Assembly: GCF_000695625.1 (NCBI RefSeq)
Contig: NZ_JMQI01000076.1
Location: 1-64,000 of the forward strand
Source: Amycolatopsis rifamycinica
GTDB lineage: Bacteria; Actinomycetota; Actinomycetes; Mycobacteriales; Pseudonocardiaceae
Direction of reading: 5' to 3'
Length of the DNA: 64,000 nt
Shown piece by piece: positions 8,391-17,341 of the stretch. The notes under the pieces are model-generated. The model did no database searches. It had not been told where the DNA came from and saw only the letters and a program-made list of their open reading frames with translations. The first letter of the stretch is position 1. Every line of letters begins with the position of its first letter. Position numbers and translations under genes: made by a program.

Positions 8391-10399
8391 GTACCACGGA
8401 ATCGCCCGAAGCCGCCGTGACCGAAGCCGGGGAACGGCCGACCGCGCAGCGGCACAAGAACACCGGCGCCGCGGCCGCCGGACCGGCGGCCCGGTGGATG
8501 AGCGGCGGCGCACCGGCGGAGAAGGCACTCGACTTCAAGGGATCCCTCAAGCGGCTGCTGCGGCTGCTGCGCCCGCAGCGGGCGGCCCTGATCGGCGTCC
8601 TCGTGCTCGGCGCGGCCAGCGTCGCGCTGACCGTGATCGGGCCGAAGATCCTCGGCCAGGCCACCGACGCCATCCTCGCCGGCGTGCTCGGCAAGCAGGT
8701 GCCGCCGGGGGTCACCAAGGAGCAGGTCGTCGCCGGCCTGCGGGCCCGCGGCAACGGCACCCTGGCCGACATCTACAGCCGGGTCGACCTGGTGCCCGGC
8801 GTCGGGATCGACTTCGACAAGGTCGGCCAGATCCTGCTGACCGTGCTGGCCCTGTTCGTCATCTCGTCGTTCTTCGGGCTCATCCAGGCCCGGCTGACGA
8901 CGACCCTGGTGCAGCAGGCGGTGTACCGGCTGCGCCAGGAGATCGAGGAGAAGTTCGCGCGGCTGCCGCTGAAGTACTTCGACCGCCAGCCGCGCGGCGA
9001 GGTGCTTTCCCGGGTCACCAACGACATCGACAACCTGGCGCAGTCGCTGCAGCAGACGCTGTCGCAGATCGTCTCGTCGCTGCTGACGGTGGTCGGCGTG
9101 CTGATCATGATGTTCCTGATCTCGCCGCTGCTGGCGCTGATCGCGCTGCTCACGGTGCCGCTGTCGGCGGTCGTGGCGGCGAAGGTCGGGAAGCGGGCGC
9201 AGCCGAACTTCATCAAGCAGTGGTCGACGACCGGCAAGCTCAACGCCCACGTCGAGGAGATGTACACCGGGCACTCGCTGGTCAAGGTGTTCGGCCGCCG
9301 CGAGGAGTCCGCGGCGATCTTCGACAAGCAGAACGAAACGCTCTACCAGGCGAGCTTCAAGGCGCAGTTCATCTCCGGGATGATCCAGCCGGCGATGATG
9401 TTCATCGGCAACCTGAGCTACGTGCTGGTGGCGGTGATCGGCGCGCTGCGCGTCGCGTCGGGCAACCTCACGCTCGGCGAGGTGCAGGCGTTCATCCAGT
9501 ACTCGCGCCAGTTCAGCCAGCCGGTGACGCAGATCGCCAGCATGGCGAACCTGCTGCAGTCCGGGGTCGCTTCGGCCGAGCGGGTGTTCGCGCTGCTCGA
9601 CGCCGAAGAGCAGGCACCGGAGCCGGCGAACCCGCAGCGGCCGTCGCCGGTGCGCGGGCGCGTGGAGTTCCAGGACGTCTCGTTCCGCTACCTGCCGGAC
9701 AAGCCGCTGATCGAGAACCTCTCGCTGACCGTCGAACCCGGGCAGACGGTGGCGATCGTCGGCCCGACCGGCGCGGGCAAGACGACGCTGGTCAACCTGC
9801 TCATGCGGTTCTACGAGCTGGACGGCGGGCGGATCACGCTCGACGGCGTCGACATCGCGAAGATGAACCGGGAGGAGCTGCGCGACCAGACCGGCATGGT
9901 GCTGCAGGACGCGTGGCTGTTCGGCGGCACGATCGCGGAGAACATCGCCTACGGCGCGGACGACCCGAGCCGCGAGGAGATCGTCGAGGCGGCGCAGGCG
10001 ACGTACGTGGACCGCTTCGTGCGGACGTTGCCGGACGGCTACGACACGGTCCTCGACGACGAGGGCGGCACGGTCAGCGCGGGCGAGAAGCAGCTGATCA
10101 CGGTGGCGCGGGCGTTCCTGGCCAAGCCGGTCATCCTCATCCTGGACGAGGCGACCAGCTCGGTCGACACCCGCACCGAGGTGCTCATCCAGCGGGCGAT
10201 GAACTCGCTGCGCAGCGGCCGCACCAGCTTCGTCATCGCGCACCGCCTCTCCACGATCCGCGACGCGGACGTCATCCTGGTGATGGAGCAGGGCCGCATC
10301 GTCGAGCAGGGCGATCACGAAACGCTGCTGCACAGCGGTGGTGCGTACGCCCGGCTGTACGCGGCGCAGTTCGCCGAAGCGATGGCGGAGACGGACTGA
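8387..10399 (+). CDS. ABC exporter half-transporter, catalytic-site subunit
   Basis: The 670-aa partner of the previous subunit. It begins with an about 45-residue charged, Ala-rich extension, then the membrane domain (six helices, roughly residues 60-390, with an enlarged loop after the first helix) and the NBD. Walker A is GPTGAGKTT, Walker B 'LILDEATSSVD' with the catalytic Glu, H-loop 'VIAHRLSTI'. Its signature is the altered 'VSAGEKQ', which would face the degenerate Walker site of the other subunit. The pair is therefore a heterodimeric type IV exporter with one active ATP site, under TetR control. Substrate unknown. Confidence 0.95.
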   Translation: MSTTESPEAAVTEAGERPTAQRHKNTGAAAAGPAARWMSGGAPAEKALDFKGSLKRLLRLLRPQRAALIGVLVLGAASVALTVIGPKILGQATDAILAGVLGKQVPPGVTKEQVVAGLRARGNGTLADIYSRVDLVPGVGIDFDKVGQILLTVLALFVISSFFGLIQARLTTTLVQQAVYRLRQEIEEKFARLPLKYFDRQPRGEVLSRVTNDIDNLAQSLQQTLSQIVSSLLTVVGVLIMMFLISPLLALIALLTVPLSAVVAAKVGKRAQPNFIKQWSTTGKLNAHVEEMYTGHSLVKVFGRREESAAIFDKQNETLYQASFKAQFISGMIQPAMMFIGNLSYVLVAVIGALRVASGNLTLGEVQAFIQYSRQFSQPVTQIASMANLLQSGVASAERVFALLDAEEQAPEPANPQRPSPVRGRVEFQDVSFRYLPDKPLIENLSLTVEPGQTVAIVGPTGAGKTTLVNLLMRFYELDGGRITLDGVDIAKMNREELRDQTGMVLQDAWLFGGTIAENIAYGADDPSREEIVEAAQATYVDRFVRTLPDGYDTVLDDEGGTVSAGEKQLITVARAFLAKPVILILDEATSSVDTRTEVLIQRAMNSLRSGRTSFVIAHRLSTIRDADVILVMEQGRIVEQGDHETLLHSGGAYARLYAAQFAEAMAETD

Positions 10400-10404
10400 C
10401 CCGT

Positions 10405-10440
10405 CCCGGACTCCCGTCTTGCGCACGACGGGAGTCCGGG
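10405..10440 (+). terminator. hairpin terminator after the ABC operon
   Basis: A 14-bp perfect stem (10405-10418 / 10427-10440) with an 8-nt loop starts 5 nt after the stop codon of the second ABC gene. There is no T-run, as often in GC-rich actinobacteria. Confidence 0.7.
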
Positions 10441-10501
10441 CCGCCCGGCCGGGGCGGTAACCTGGTGGCTCACCGAGCGAAGTGGGGGTGCCGGTTCCGC
10501 G

Positions 10502-11578
10502 ATGGCCGACCGACTCGACGAGTACCGGCGCAAGCGGCATCGCTCCCGCACACCCGAACCGTGGCCGGAAGGCCCGCCGGCACCGGGGAACGACGACCTC
10601 TTCGTCATCCAGGAACACCACGCCACCCGGCTGCACTGGGACTTCCGGCTGGAGCGCGACGGCGTGCTGGTGTCCTGGGCGGTGCCCAAGGGCCTGCCGC
10701 TCTCCCCCGGTGTCACGCGCCTGGCGGTGCACACCGAAGACCACCCCGTGGAGTACCTCGACTTCGAGGGCGAGATCCCGGCCGGCGAGTACGGCGGCGG
10801 GTGGATGGCGATCTGGGACACCGGCCGCTACGAAACCCTCCACTGGAACGACCACAAGGTCGAGGTCGTCTTCCACGGCGGCCGGGCGAAGGGCAAGTAC
10901 CTCTTCCTCAACCGGCACAACCCCGAGGACGAGGGCGACTGGACGCTGCGCCGCCTCGACCCGGCCGACGACGGGCACGAGGACGCCCCCGAGTTCCTCG
11001 AGCCGATGGCCGCGGTCCCGGGCGAGCTGCCGCCGGCCGCCGGGGACGAAGACTGGGCCTACGAGTTCGACTGGGGCGGCGCCCGCACGATGCTCTGCGT
11101 GTCCGGCGGCCGCGTCAACGCGCACGACGACACCGGCGCCGACGTCACCGGGCGCTGGCCGGAGCTGCACAAGCTCGGCGAAACCCTCGGTTCGACCGAG
11201 GTCCTGCTGGACGGCGAGATGGTCGTGGTCCGCGACGGCCGCCCGGACCCGGCGGGCCTGCTCCAGCGCGGCCGCGCGGACGGCAACGACGCCAAGCGGA
11301 TGGCCAAGCACTGCCCGGCGTTCTTCTTCGCCTACGACCTGCTGCACTACGAAGGCCGCGCGACGCTGGACCTGCCCTACCTCGAACGCCGGGACATGCT
11401 CGCCGACCTCGGTCTCTCCGGCGGCAACTGGCAGGTCCCGCGCTTCTTCCACGGCGGTGGCGAAGCCGTGCTGGCCGCGGCGCGGGAACACGGCCTCGGC
11501 GGCATCTACGCGAAACGCGCGGACAGCGAGTACCGCCCCGGCAAGGCCGACGGCGACTGGCTCAAGATCCCGACGTGA
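10502..11578 (+). CDS. LigD-like protein: 3'-phosphoesterase domain plus degenerate ligase domain
   Basis: A 358-aa protein with the 3'-phosphoesterase (PE) domain of LigD at about residues 30-150: 'FVIQEHHATRLHWDFRLE' carries the metal ligands (H39 or H40, H45, D47), with H81 in 'EDHPVEYLDFEG'. The PE domain trims 3'-phosphate/ribonucleotide ends during end joining. Residues 180-358 follow the ATP-dependent ligase fold ('LLDGEMVV', 'FFFAYDLLHYEG', final 'GIYAKR...WLKIP'), but motif I KxDG is replaced by 'EFDWGGAR': the adenylated Lys is Asp190 and the Asp is Gly192. No OB-fold domain or polymerase domain follows. It is probably an end-processing factor rather than a ligase. Confidence 0.88.
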   Translation: MADRLDEYRRKRHRSRTPEPWPEGPPAPGNDDLFVIQEHHATRLHWDFRLERDGVLVSWAVPKGLPLSPGVTRLAVHTEDHPVEYLDFEGEIPAGEYGGGWMAIWDTGRYETLHWNDHKVEVVFHGGRAKGKYLFLNRHNPEDEGDWTLRRLDPADDGHEDAPEFLEPMAAVPGELPPAAGDEDWAYEFDWGGARTMLCVSGGRVNAHDDTGADVTGRWPELHKLGETLGSTEVLLDGEMVVVRDGRPDPAGLLQRGRADGNDAKRMAKHCPAFFFAYDLLHYEGRATLDLPYLERRDMLADLGLSGGNWQVPRFFHGGGEAVLAAAREHGLGGIYAKRADSEYRPGKADGDWLKIPT

Positions 11579-11720
11579 GCTGACGAAGCCGGAGCGAAAC
11601 CGCACACGGGAAGAAATCACCGTGCAATCCGGAAGACGGAAGCGGGCCTGTCCCTCCGTACGGTCGACGCAGACCTACCGACCGCGGAGAAACACCCGGT
11701 TCCGCCCGAAGGAGAGAGCA

Positions 11721-13187
11721 GTGAACGTCGCCCAAGCAGTACCCGCATCGGTGGCGGCGGGTCTCGACCCGCGCCGCTGGAAAGCCCTCATTCTGCTCTG
11801 CACGGCCAACTTCATGGTGATCCTCGACGCGCAGATCGTCATCATGGGCCTGCCGTCGATCTCGGCGGACCTCAAGCTGTCGCCGGTCGCGGCGCAGTGG
11901 GCCCTCTCGGCCAACCTGCTGACCTTCGGCGGGTTGCTGCTGCTCGGCGGCCGCGCGGCCGACCTGCTCGGCAGGCGGAAGGTGTTCATCGCCGGCACCG
12001 CGTTGTTCCTGCTGGTGTCCCTGCTGTCCGGGTTCGCCTGGAACGCCGAGGTCCTGCTGGTGGCCCGTGCCCTGCACGGGGTGTCGGCCGCGTTGATGGC
12101 GCCGACCGCGTTGTCCATCCTGACCAACACCTTCCCCGAAGGCCGGGAGCGCAACAAGGCGTTCGCCACGTGGTCCGGGATCGCCTCCATCGGCGCGACC
12201 GTCGGCCTGCTGCTCGGCGGCACGCTCATCGACTGGCTGGGCTGGCAGTCGATCTTCTTCGTCAACGTCCCGGTCGCGCTGCTCATGCTGGTGCTGAGCC
12301 CGGTGCTGCTGCGCGAGAGCAAGGACGCGGGCAAGCAGCGGACGTTCGACCTCGCCGGCGCGGTCGCCAGCACCGCCGCGCTGGGCCTGCTCGTCTACAT
12401 CCTCGTCGAGGCGCCCACCAAGGGCTGGGTCAGCTTCCACACCCTCGGCCTCGGCGTGGTGTTCCTCGTGCTGGTCGCGCTCACGCTGGTGATCGAGAAG
12501 CGCTCGGCGGCTCCGCTGGTGCCGCTGCGGCTGTTCCGGTCGCCCGCGCTGGTCGGCGGCAACGTCGTGACGGCGATCGTCGCGGCGCTCGCGTTCGGCA
12601 TGTCCGTGGCGATCTCCCAGTTCTCGCTGGGCGTCCTGCACTACACCGCGCTCGAGTTCGGCCTCAGCCAGTCGGCGATGCCGATCGCGGCCGTGGCCGG
12701 CGCGTACCTCGCGCAGGCCGTGCTCAACCGCATCGGCATCCGCGCCGTCGCGGTCACCGGTGTGGTGCTGCTCGGCGCCGGGTGCTTCCTGCTGACCGGG
12801 ATCTCGCCGACCGGCACCTACTGGGCCGACGTCTTCCCGGGCCTGGTCCTGTTCGGCCTCGGTCTCGGTGGCGGCCCGGTCGCGCTGGCGGCGGCGGCCC
12901 TCAACGGCATCGCCAAGCGCGACGCGGGCATCGCGTCCGGCTTCAACACCGCGGCGTTCCAGGTCGGCGGCGCGATCGGCGTCGCGATCGTCTCGACGAT
13001 CATCGCCTCGCACATGGCGCAGGCGGCGACCAACCCGGCGGCGGTCATGGACGGCTTCACGCAGGGCTTCGTGGCGTGCGTGATCTTCGCGGCCGTCGGC
13101 CTGGTGCTGTCCGTGGCGCTGCTGCGCACGCGCGGTGGCCGTCAGCTGCAGGCGGTCCCGGAGCAGCGGACGCCTTCGGCGCACTGA
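11721..13187 (+). CDS. MFS multidrug exporter, DHA2 (14-TMS) family
   Basis: A 488-aa, very hydrophobic major facilitator of the EmrB/QacA type. The first helix carries 'FMVILDAQIVIMGLPSI', the usual motif D1 variant of DHA2 exporters, and motif A appears as 'GGRAADLLGRRKVF' after helix 2; motif C-like 'GIASIGATVGLLLGG' follows. Length and spacing fit 14 helices. Proton-coupled drug or metabolite efflux is expected. GTG 11721 has AAGGAG 6 nt upstream. It stands alone, 142 nt after the LigD-like gene, and has its own terminator. No adjacent regulator points to a substrate. Confidence 0.93.
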   Translation: MNVAQAVPASVAAGLDPRRWKALILLCTANFMVILDAQIVIMGLPSISADLKLSPVAAQWALSANLLTFGGLLLLGGRAADLLGRRKVFIAGTALFLLVSLLSGFAWNAEVLLVARALHGVSAALMAPTALSILTNTFPEGRERNKAFATWSGIASIGATVGLLLGGTLIDWLGWQSIFFVNVPVALLMLVLSPVLLRESKDAGKQRTFDLAGAVASTAALGLLVYILVEAPTKGWVSFHTLGLGVVFLVLVALTLVIEKRSAAPLVPLRLFRSPALVGGNVVTAIVAALAFGMSVAISQFSLGVLHYTALEFGLSQSAMPIAAVAGAYLAQAVLNRIGIRAVAVTGVVLLGAGCFLLTGISPTGTYWADVFPGLVLFGLGLGGGPVALAAAALNGIAKRDAGIASGFNTAAFQVGGAIGVAIVSTIIASHMAQAATNPAAVMDGFTQGFVACVIFAAVGLVLSVALLRTRGGRQLQAVPEQRTPSAH

Positions 13188-13198
13188 TCCACGGCGCG

Positions 13199-13238
13199 AA
13201 GACGGTCTTCCCGGTTCCGGCCGGGGAGACCGTCTTTT
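13199..13238 (+). terminator. intrinsic terminator after MFS gene
   Basis: AAGACGGTCTTCCC (13199-13212) pairs with GGGGAGACCGTCTT (13223-13236), one G-T wobble, followed by TT. It is a good rho-independent terminator between the plus-strand MFS gene and the convergent SPW gene and could serve both. Confidence 0.8.
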
Positions 13239-13254
13239 CACGTCCGGGCGGTGC

Positions 13255-13632
13255 TCAGCGCTCGCGGCGGAGGGCCACGACGCCGGCGACGACGACCAGC
13301 AGACCGGCCACGACGTTGCCGACGAACGCACCCGCCGACGGCGGGGTCTCCCCCGCGTGCCGCAGCAACCACGGCGAGACGGCCGCCCAGGCGCCGAGAA
13401 CCGGCACCACCCAGCCGATCAGGGCCGACCGCCGGGTGGCCGCGCGGGTGATCGCCAGCGCGATCAGGACCAGGCCGACGAGGGTGTCGCTCAGTGCCAG
13501 GACGCCCGCGCCGCCGAAGCCGGTGAGCCACGGGGCCAGCACCAGGTAGAGCCCGGCGAGCAGGACCAGTCCGGCGGCCACGCCGATCACCGCCGTGCGG
13601 GTGCGGACGGCCGGGGTGCTGTGGGATGTCAT
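13255..13632 (-). CDS. SPW repeat membrane protein
   Basis: A 125-aa integral membrane protein with four hydrophobic helices. Two SPW-type motifs are visible, 'LVLAPWL' in the first helical pair and 'WAAVSPWLL' in the second, marking the SPW-repeat family, an internal duplication of a two-helix unit of unknown function. The ATG at 13632 is chosen because GGAGG lies 7 nt upstream; an in-frame start 13 codons earlier has no ribosome site. It follows the secreted metallopeptidase-like gene on the same strand, with a hairpin between them, so it is probably transcribed separately. Confidence 0.85.
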   Translation of the reverse strand: MTSHSTPAVRTRTAVIGVAAGLVLLAGLYLVLAPWLTGFGGAGVLALSDTLVGLVLIALAITRAATRRSALIGWVVPVLGAWAAVSPWLLRHAGETPPSAGAFVGNVVAGLLVVVAGVVALRRER

Positions 13633-13677
13633 CTCCTCACCTCCACCCGCAGAGGTACCCGTTCGTCGCACCCGGTA

Positions 13678-13719
13678 ACCGGGGCCCGCCCGCCGCCCTC
13701 GGTGCCGGCGGGCCCCGGT
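13678..13719 (-). terminator. hairpin terminator after the secreted protein gene
   Basis: A 13-bp perfect stem (13678-13690 / 13707-13719) with a 16-nt loop begins 4 nt beyond the stop of the minus-strand gene at 13724. No T-run. Confidence 0.65.
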
Positions 13720-13723
13720 CCGG

Positions 13724-14233
13724 TCAGCAACCGCAGGTGTAGTACGTGATGTCCCAGTGGTTGCCCTCGTCGCAGTAGAGGTTGCCGGAGGCCGCCTTCC
13801 ACTGCGGGTAGCCGTCGCCGCGCAGGCCGGCGTAGCCGAAGCTGTTCTTGACGTAGGCGTCGATGCAGCTGTTGTGCGAGATGTCCACCTTGTAGCCGTT
13901 CCAATGGCTGTAGGTGCCGGACGCGTGCCCGGTCTCGGTACCGCCGGTGATGTTGATGGCGCAGCCGCTCGCGCGCTTCAGCGTGATCACGCCGCTGACG
14001 GTGCTCTGGTTGATCTGCTCGTACGACGTGCACGTCGAGTTGTAGCGGTCGGTGCAGCCCCCGCTCGACGAGTGCGTCACACCGGCCGCCGACAGCTGCG
14101 ACGCGGCCTGCGCCTGGGTGAGCTTGGTGACCTCGACGGTCGCCGACGCGGTGCCGATGGTGGCGAAGACCGCCGTCGCGGCGGACGCGGCCAGCCCCAG
14201 TGCCACCCGCGCCAGCATCCGTTGTCCCGGCAT
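13724..14233 (-). CDS. secreted LAS-type metallopeptidase-like protein
   Basis: A 169-aa precursor with a Sec signal peptide (Arg at 5 and 9, hydrophobic 11-29, cleavage after TASA about residue 31). The mature part has a candidate LAS/M15 zinc site: 'YSHWNGYKVDIS' gives H110-x6-D117 and 'EGNHWDITY' gives H159-W-D161. Seven cysteines (60, 68, 91, 123, 154, 167, 169) suggest disulphides. LAS peptidases cut D-Ala containing peptides in peptidoglycan, so a wall-directed role is plausible, but the enzyme activity is inferred only from this motif. ATG 14233 follows GGAGAGGAAAG. Confidence 0.75.
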   Translation of the reverse strand: MPGQRMLARVALGLAASAATAVFATIGTASATVEVTKLTQAQAASQLSAAGVTHSSSGGCTDRYNSTCTSYEQINQSTVSGVITLKRASGCAINITGGTETGHASGTYSHWNGYKVDISHNSCIDAYVKNSFGYAGLRGDGYPQWKAASGNLYCDEGNHWDITYYTCGC

Positions 14234-14336
14234 GGGTTTCTTTCCTCTCCTGCGACGATCCGGACGCCGGTGAGCCAAATCGGGGCGGCCATAACTTCGC
14301 CAAACTCCCGGCGCCGGGCACCGCGCCGGAGCGTCG

Positions 14337-17237
14337 TCAGGTCCTGATCTTCGTCAAGACTTCACGAGTCCGGTCGCGGTCGGGGTACGCGCCGGTGACG
14401 GCGGTGAGTTCGCGCAGCGCCCGCAGCTCCCACAGCGGGAACCCGAGGTCCCGGAACAGCCCGGCCGAGGTGCGCAGCAGCCGCGCCGCCTCGGCGCCGG
14501 CGCCGTCCTCCGCCTGCGTCCGCCCCAGGCTGAGCAGCGCGTACCCGGCGCCGCGGCGGTCGCGCAGCTCCCGGAAGACCTCCAGGGCGAGCCGCAGGTG
14601 CCGCCGCGCGCCCGCCGGGTCGCCCGCGCGCCGGCGGGCCTCGGCGAGGCTGCGGTGGGTGTAGGCGGCCGCGTGCCGGTGCCCGATCTGCTCGAACAGC
14701 GCCAGCGACCGCGTCAGGAACCGTTGTCCGCCGTCGACGTCCCCGGCGTCGGTGTGCAGGTCGCCGAGGCTGCGCAGGACGTGCGCCTCCCAGTGCCGCT
14801 CGCCGGTGCGAACGGCCCCGCCGAGCGCACCGGTGAGCAGGTCGGCTGCCAGGTCCTGGCCACCGTGCCGACGCAGGACGTCGGCGTAGCGCTTGGCGGC
14901 CTGGTCGTGCCCGCGGCCGTCGTCGCAGTCCCTGGCCAGCAGCATGCTCGCCTCGAAGCTCTCGACCGCGCGCCGCACGTCGCCGACGTCCTCGGCCAGC
15001 GAGCCCAGCTGCGCCGCCGCGGCCGCCTGCCCGCGGCGGTCCCCGCACTCCCGCAGCAGCTCCAGTGCCTCCCGCAGCTCGGCCTCGGCGGTCCGCGGAT
15101 CACCGCCGTCGAGGTGGACGTCGGCGAGCGCGGCCAGCACCGCGCCGGTGCCCCGGGGGTCGTTCAGAGCGCGGTAACGCTGTTCGGCCATGCCGAAGCA
15201 GGCCTGCGCGCGGTGCCGGTGACCGTGCTGCCAGTGCACCACGCCGAGGTTGTGGAGCTTCTCGGCCTCCGCGCGCGGGTCACGCCGCCGTCGGGCCGCG
15301 GCGAGCCCGAGCACCGACACGGCGTGGGCGGCGTGGCCGAGCCACGGGGTGCCCGCCAGCGCGGTGCAGGCGTCGGCGAGCCGTTCGGTCAGCTCGTGCC
15401 AGCCGTGCGCGCCCGCCAGCCGGGCCGCGGCGGTGAGGTGGCCGGTCTCCTCGGCCGCCCAGGCCCCCGGACGGCCTCGCGCGTGTCCGGCGTGCACCAG
15501 CGCGGCCTCGCACGCCCGGCGCAGCGCGGCCTCGTCGGTGTCCGCCGGGTGTTCGGCCAGCACCAGCCGCACGAACGGGGGCACCGTCCACCGGCCGTCC
15601 CCCGCCGGGTCCAGCAGGTGCGTGGCGGCCAGGCCCTCGAGGCGGGCACGGGCTTCGGCGAGGGGCCGGTCGAGCAGCGCCGCGGCGCACCGGTCCGGGA
15701 CGGCGGCGCCGAACGCGGCGAGCAGCCGCAGCAGTGTCACCTCGGCGGCGGACCGCTCGCGCAGCGCCGACGTCACCGCGGCGCGGACGCCCAGATCGCC
15801 GGCGGTCAGCTCGTCGAGCCGGCGGCGGTCGTCGGCGAGCCGCGCGGCGAGGTCGCCGACGCGCTGGTTCGGCCGCGTCGCGAGCTTGACGCCGGCGATC
15901 CGGACGGCGAGGGCGAACCCGGCGCAGTGGCCGAGAAGCCGGTGCGCCGCTTCGGGTTCCGTTCGCAGCCGGGACTCCCCCGCGATCGCCGCCAGCAGCG
16001 CCCATGCGTCCTCTGTGGACAGTGACGGCACCGGGACCGCCCGTGCCCCGCACAGGCCCGGCAGCTCCCGGCGCGTGGTCACGAGCGTGGCGCAGCCGGG
16101 CCCGCTCGGCAGCAGGGCACGCACCTGGGCCTCCGAAGCGGCGTCCTCGAACAGCACGAGCAGCCGCCGGTCGGCGGTGTAGCCGCGCCAGAGCCCGGCC
16201 AGCCCGGCGCGGTCGGCCAGTTCGGCGGGGGTCGCGCCGAGCCGGCGCAGGAAGCCCGTCAGCACGGCCGCCGGCTCGGCCGGTGTCCCGTCCGGGGCGC
16301 GCAGCGCGGCGGTCAGCTGGCCGTCGGGGAACCGGCGCCGGGCCCGCCACGCGGCCTGGACCGCCAGCGCGGATTTGCCGGCACCGGCGGCGCCGTGCAG
16401 CACGACCGGGGCCGGGCTCCGCAGCGCGCGGGCGACGACGGCGAGCTCGGCCGCCCGGCCGGTGAAGTCGGGCACGGCCGGCGGGAGCTGCGCGGGCGGC
16501 CCCGGCGTCGTCCATTCGGTGCCGGCTATCCGGCGGTACACCGCGACCAGGTCGGCGCCCGGCCACACCCCGGCTTCGTCCCACAGCGCCCGCCGCGTCC
16601 GGCGGAGCACCTCGAGGGCCGATTCGCGGCGGCCCACCGCGCCGAGCGCGGCGGCCAGCCGGGCGGCGAACCGCTCGTCGGCGGGCCGCGCCGCGACCAC
16701 CGGGCCGAGCCGCTCGACGACGGACCGGCCGTCGCCGTCGGCGAGTTCCAGCTCGACCAGCTGCAGCAGCGCGGCCGACCGCCGGTCCTCCAGCCACAGC
16801 TTGTGCGCTTCCAGCAGCGGGCCGCCCGCGACGTCGGCGAAGGCGTCGCCCCGCCAGCACGCCAGTGCCCGTTCGAGCGCGCGGCGGCGCTGCGCGCGGT
16901 CGTCGGCGCCCGCGGCGAGCAGGGTCACGAAGTCGTCCGCGTCCAGCTCCCCCGGCTCGACGGTCAGGGCGTACCCGCGTGGGCCGGACCGCAGCCGCTG
17001 CCCGGCCTCGGCGGCGCCCAGGCCGGGCGAAAGCGTCTTGCGCAGCTTCGACACGGTGACCTGCACGATCGCCGCGGCGCTCGGCGGCGCGCCGTCCGGC
17101 CACAGTTCGTCGACCAGGGTGTCGCGGCCGACGAACCGGCCGGCGCGGGCGAGCAGGACGGCGAGCAGCCGCCGCGGCTGGGCCGCCGACGGCAGCGGGA
17201 CGGAGGCCGTCAACGGGCCGAGGACCTGGAACCGCAC
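14337..17237 (-). CDS. AfsR/SARP-type regulator: BTAD, NB-ARC, TPR
   Basis: A 966-aa regulator. Residues 1 to about 95 form the OmpR-like winged helix of SARPs ('FVGRDTLVDELWPDGAPPSA', 'VSKLRKTL', 'RGYAL'), 96-240 the bacterial transcription activation domain. An NB-ARC ATPase follows with P-loop GAAGAGKS (282-289) and a Walker B-like 'LLVLFEDAA'. The last third, from about residue 680, is TPR-like Ala/Leu/Arg helices. SARPs of this size activate secondary metabolism or development in response to unknown signals. GTG 17237 is used because the SARP domain starts there. No biosynthetic cluster lies adjacent, so the targets may be elsewhere. Confidence 0.92.
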   Translation of the reverse strand: MRFQVLGPLTASVPLPSAAQPRRLLAVLLARAGRFVGRDTLVDELWPDGAPPSAAAIVQVTVSKLRKTLSPGLGAAEAGQRLRSGPRGYALTVEPGELDADDFVTLLAAGADDRAQRRRALERALACWRGDAFADVAGGPLLEAHKLWLEDRRSAALLQLVELELADGDGRSVVERLGPVVAARPADERFAARLAAALGAVGRRESALEVLRRTRRALWDEAGVWPGADLVAVYRRIAGTEWTTPGPPAQLPPAVPDFTGRAAELAVVARALRSPAPVVLHGAAGAGKSALAVQAAWRARRRFPDGQLTAALRAPDGTPAEPAAVLTGFLRRLGATPAELADRAGLAGLWRGYTADRRLLVLFEDAASEAQVRALLPSGPGCATLVTTRRELPGLCGARAVPVPSLSTEDAWALLAAIAGESRLRTEPEAAHRLLGHCAGFALAVRIAGVKLATRPNQRVGDLAARLADDRRRLDELTAGDLGVRAAVTSALRERSAAEVTLLRLLAAFGAAVPDRCAAALLDRPLAEARARLEGLAATHLLDPAGDGRWTVPPFVRLVLAEHPADTDEAALRRACEAALVHAGHARGRPGAWAAEETGHLTAAARLAGAHGWHELTERLADACTALAGTPWLGHAAHAVSVLGLAAARRRRDPRAEAEKLHNLGVVHWQHGHRHRAQACFGMAEQRYRALNDPRGTGAVLAALADVHLDGGDPRTAEAELREALELLRECGDRRGQAAAAAQLGSLAEDVGDVRRAVESFEASMLLARDCDDGRGHDQAAKRYADVLRRHGGQDLAADLLTGALGGAVRTGERHWEAHVLRSLGDLHTDAGDVDGGQRFLTRSLALFEQIGHRHAAAYTHRSLAEARRRAGDPAGARRHLRLALEVFRELRDRRGAGYALLSLGRTQAEDGAGAEAARLLRTSAGLFRDLGFPLWELRALRELTAVTGAYPDRDRTREVLTKIRT

Positions 17238-17341
17238 GGCTACCCACCCCACCCGGGAAATCACCTGATCGAGCGAGCTGAATCTAACCGCGCGGCGCAG
17301 CCGGGGAACCCCGCTCACCCGGATGGCCGACGACGTTCGCC

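Noticed and set aside
7843..11583. A 1,246-codon open frame across the ABC and LigD-like genes
   Set aside because: It is Arg/Ala/Gly/Pro-rich, crosses gene borders and terminators, and lies out of frame with clear ABC and PE domains; a GC-bias artefact.
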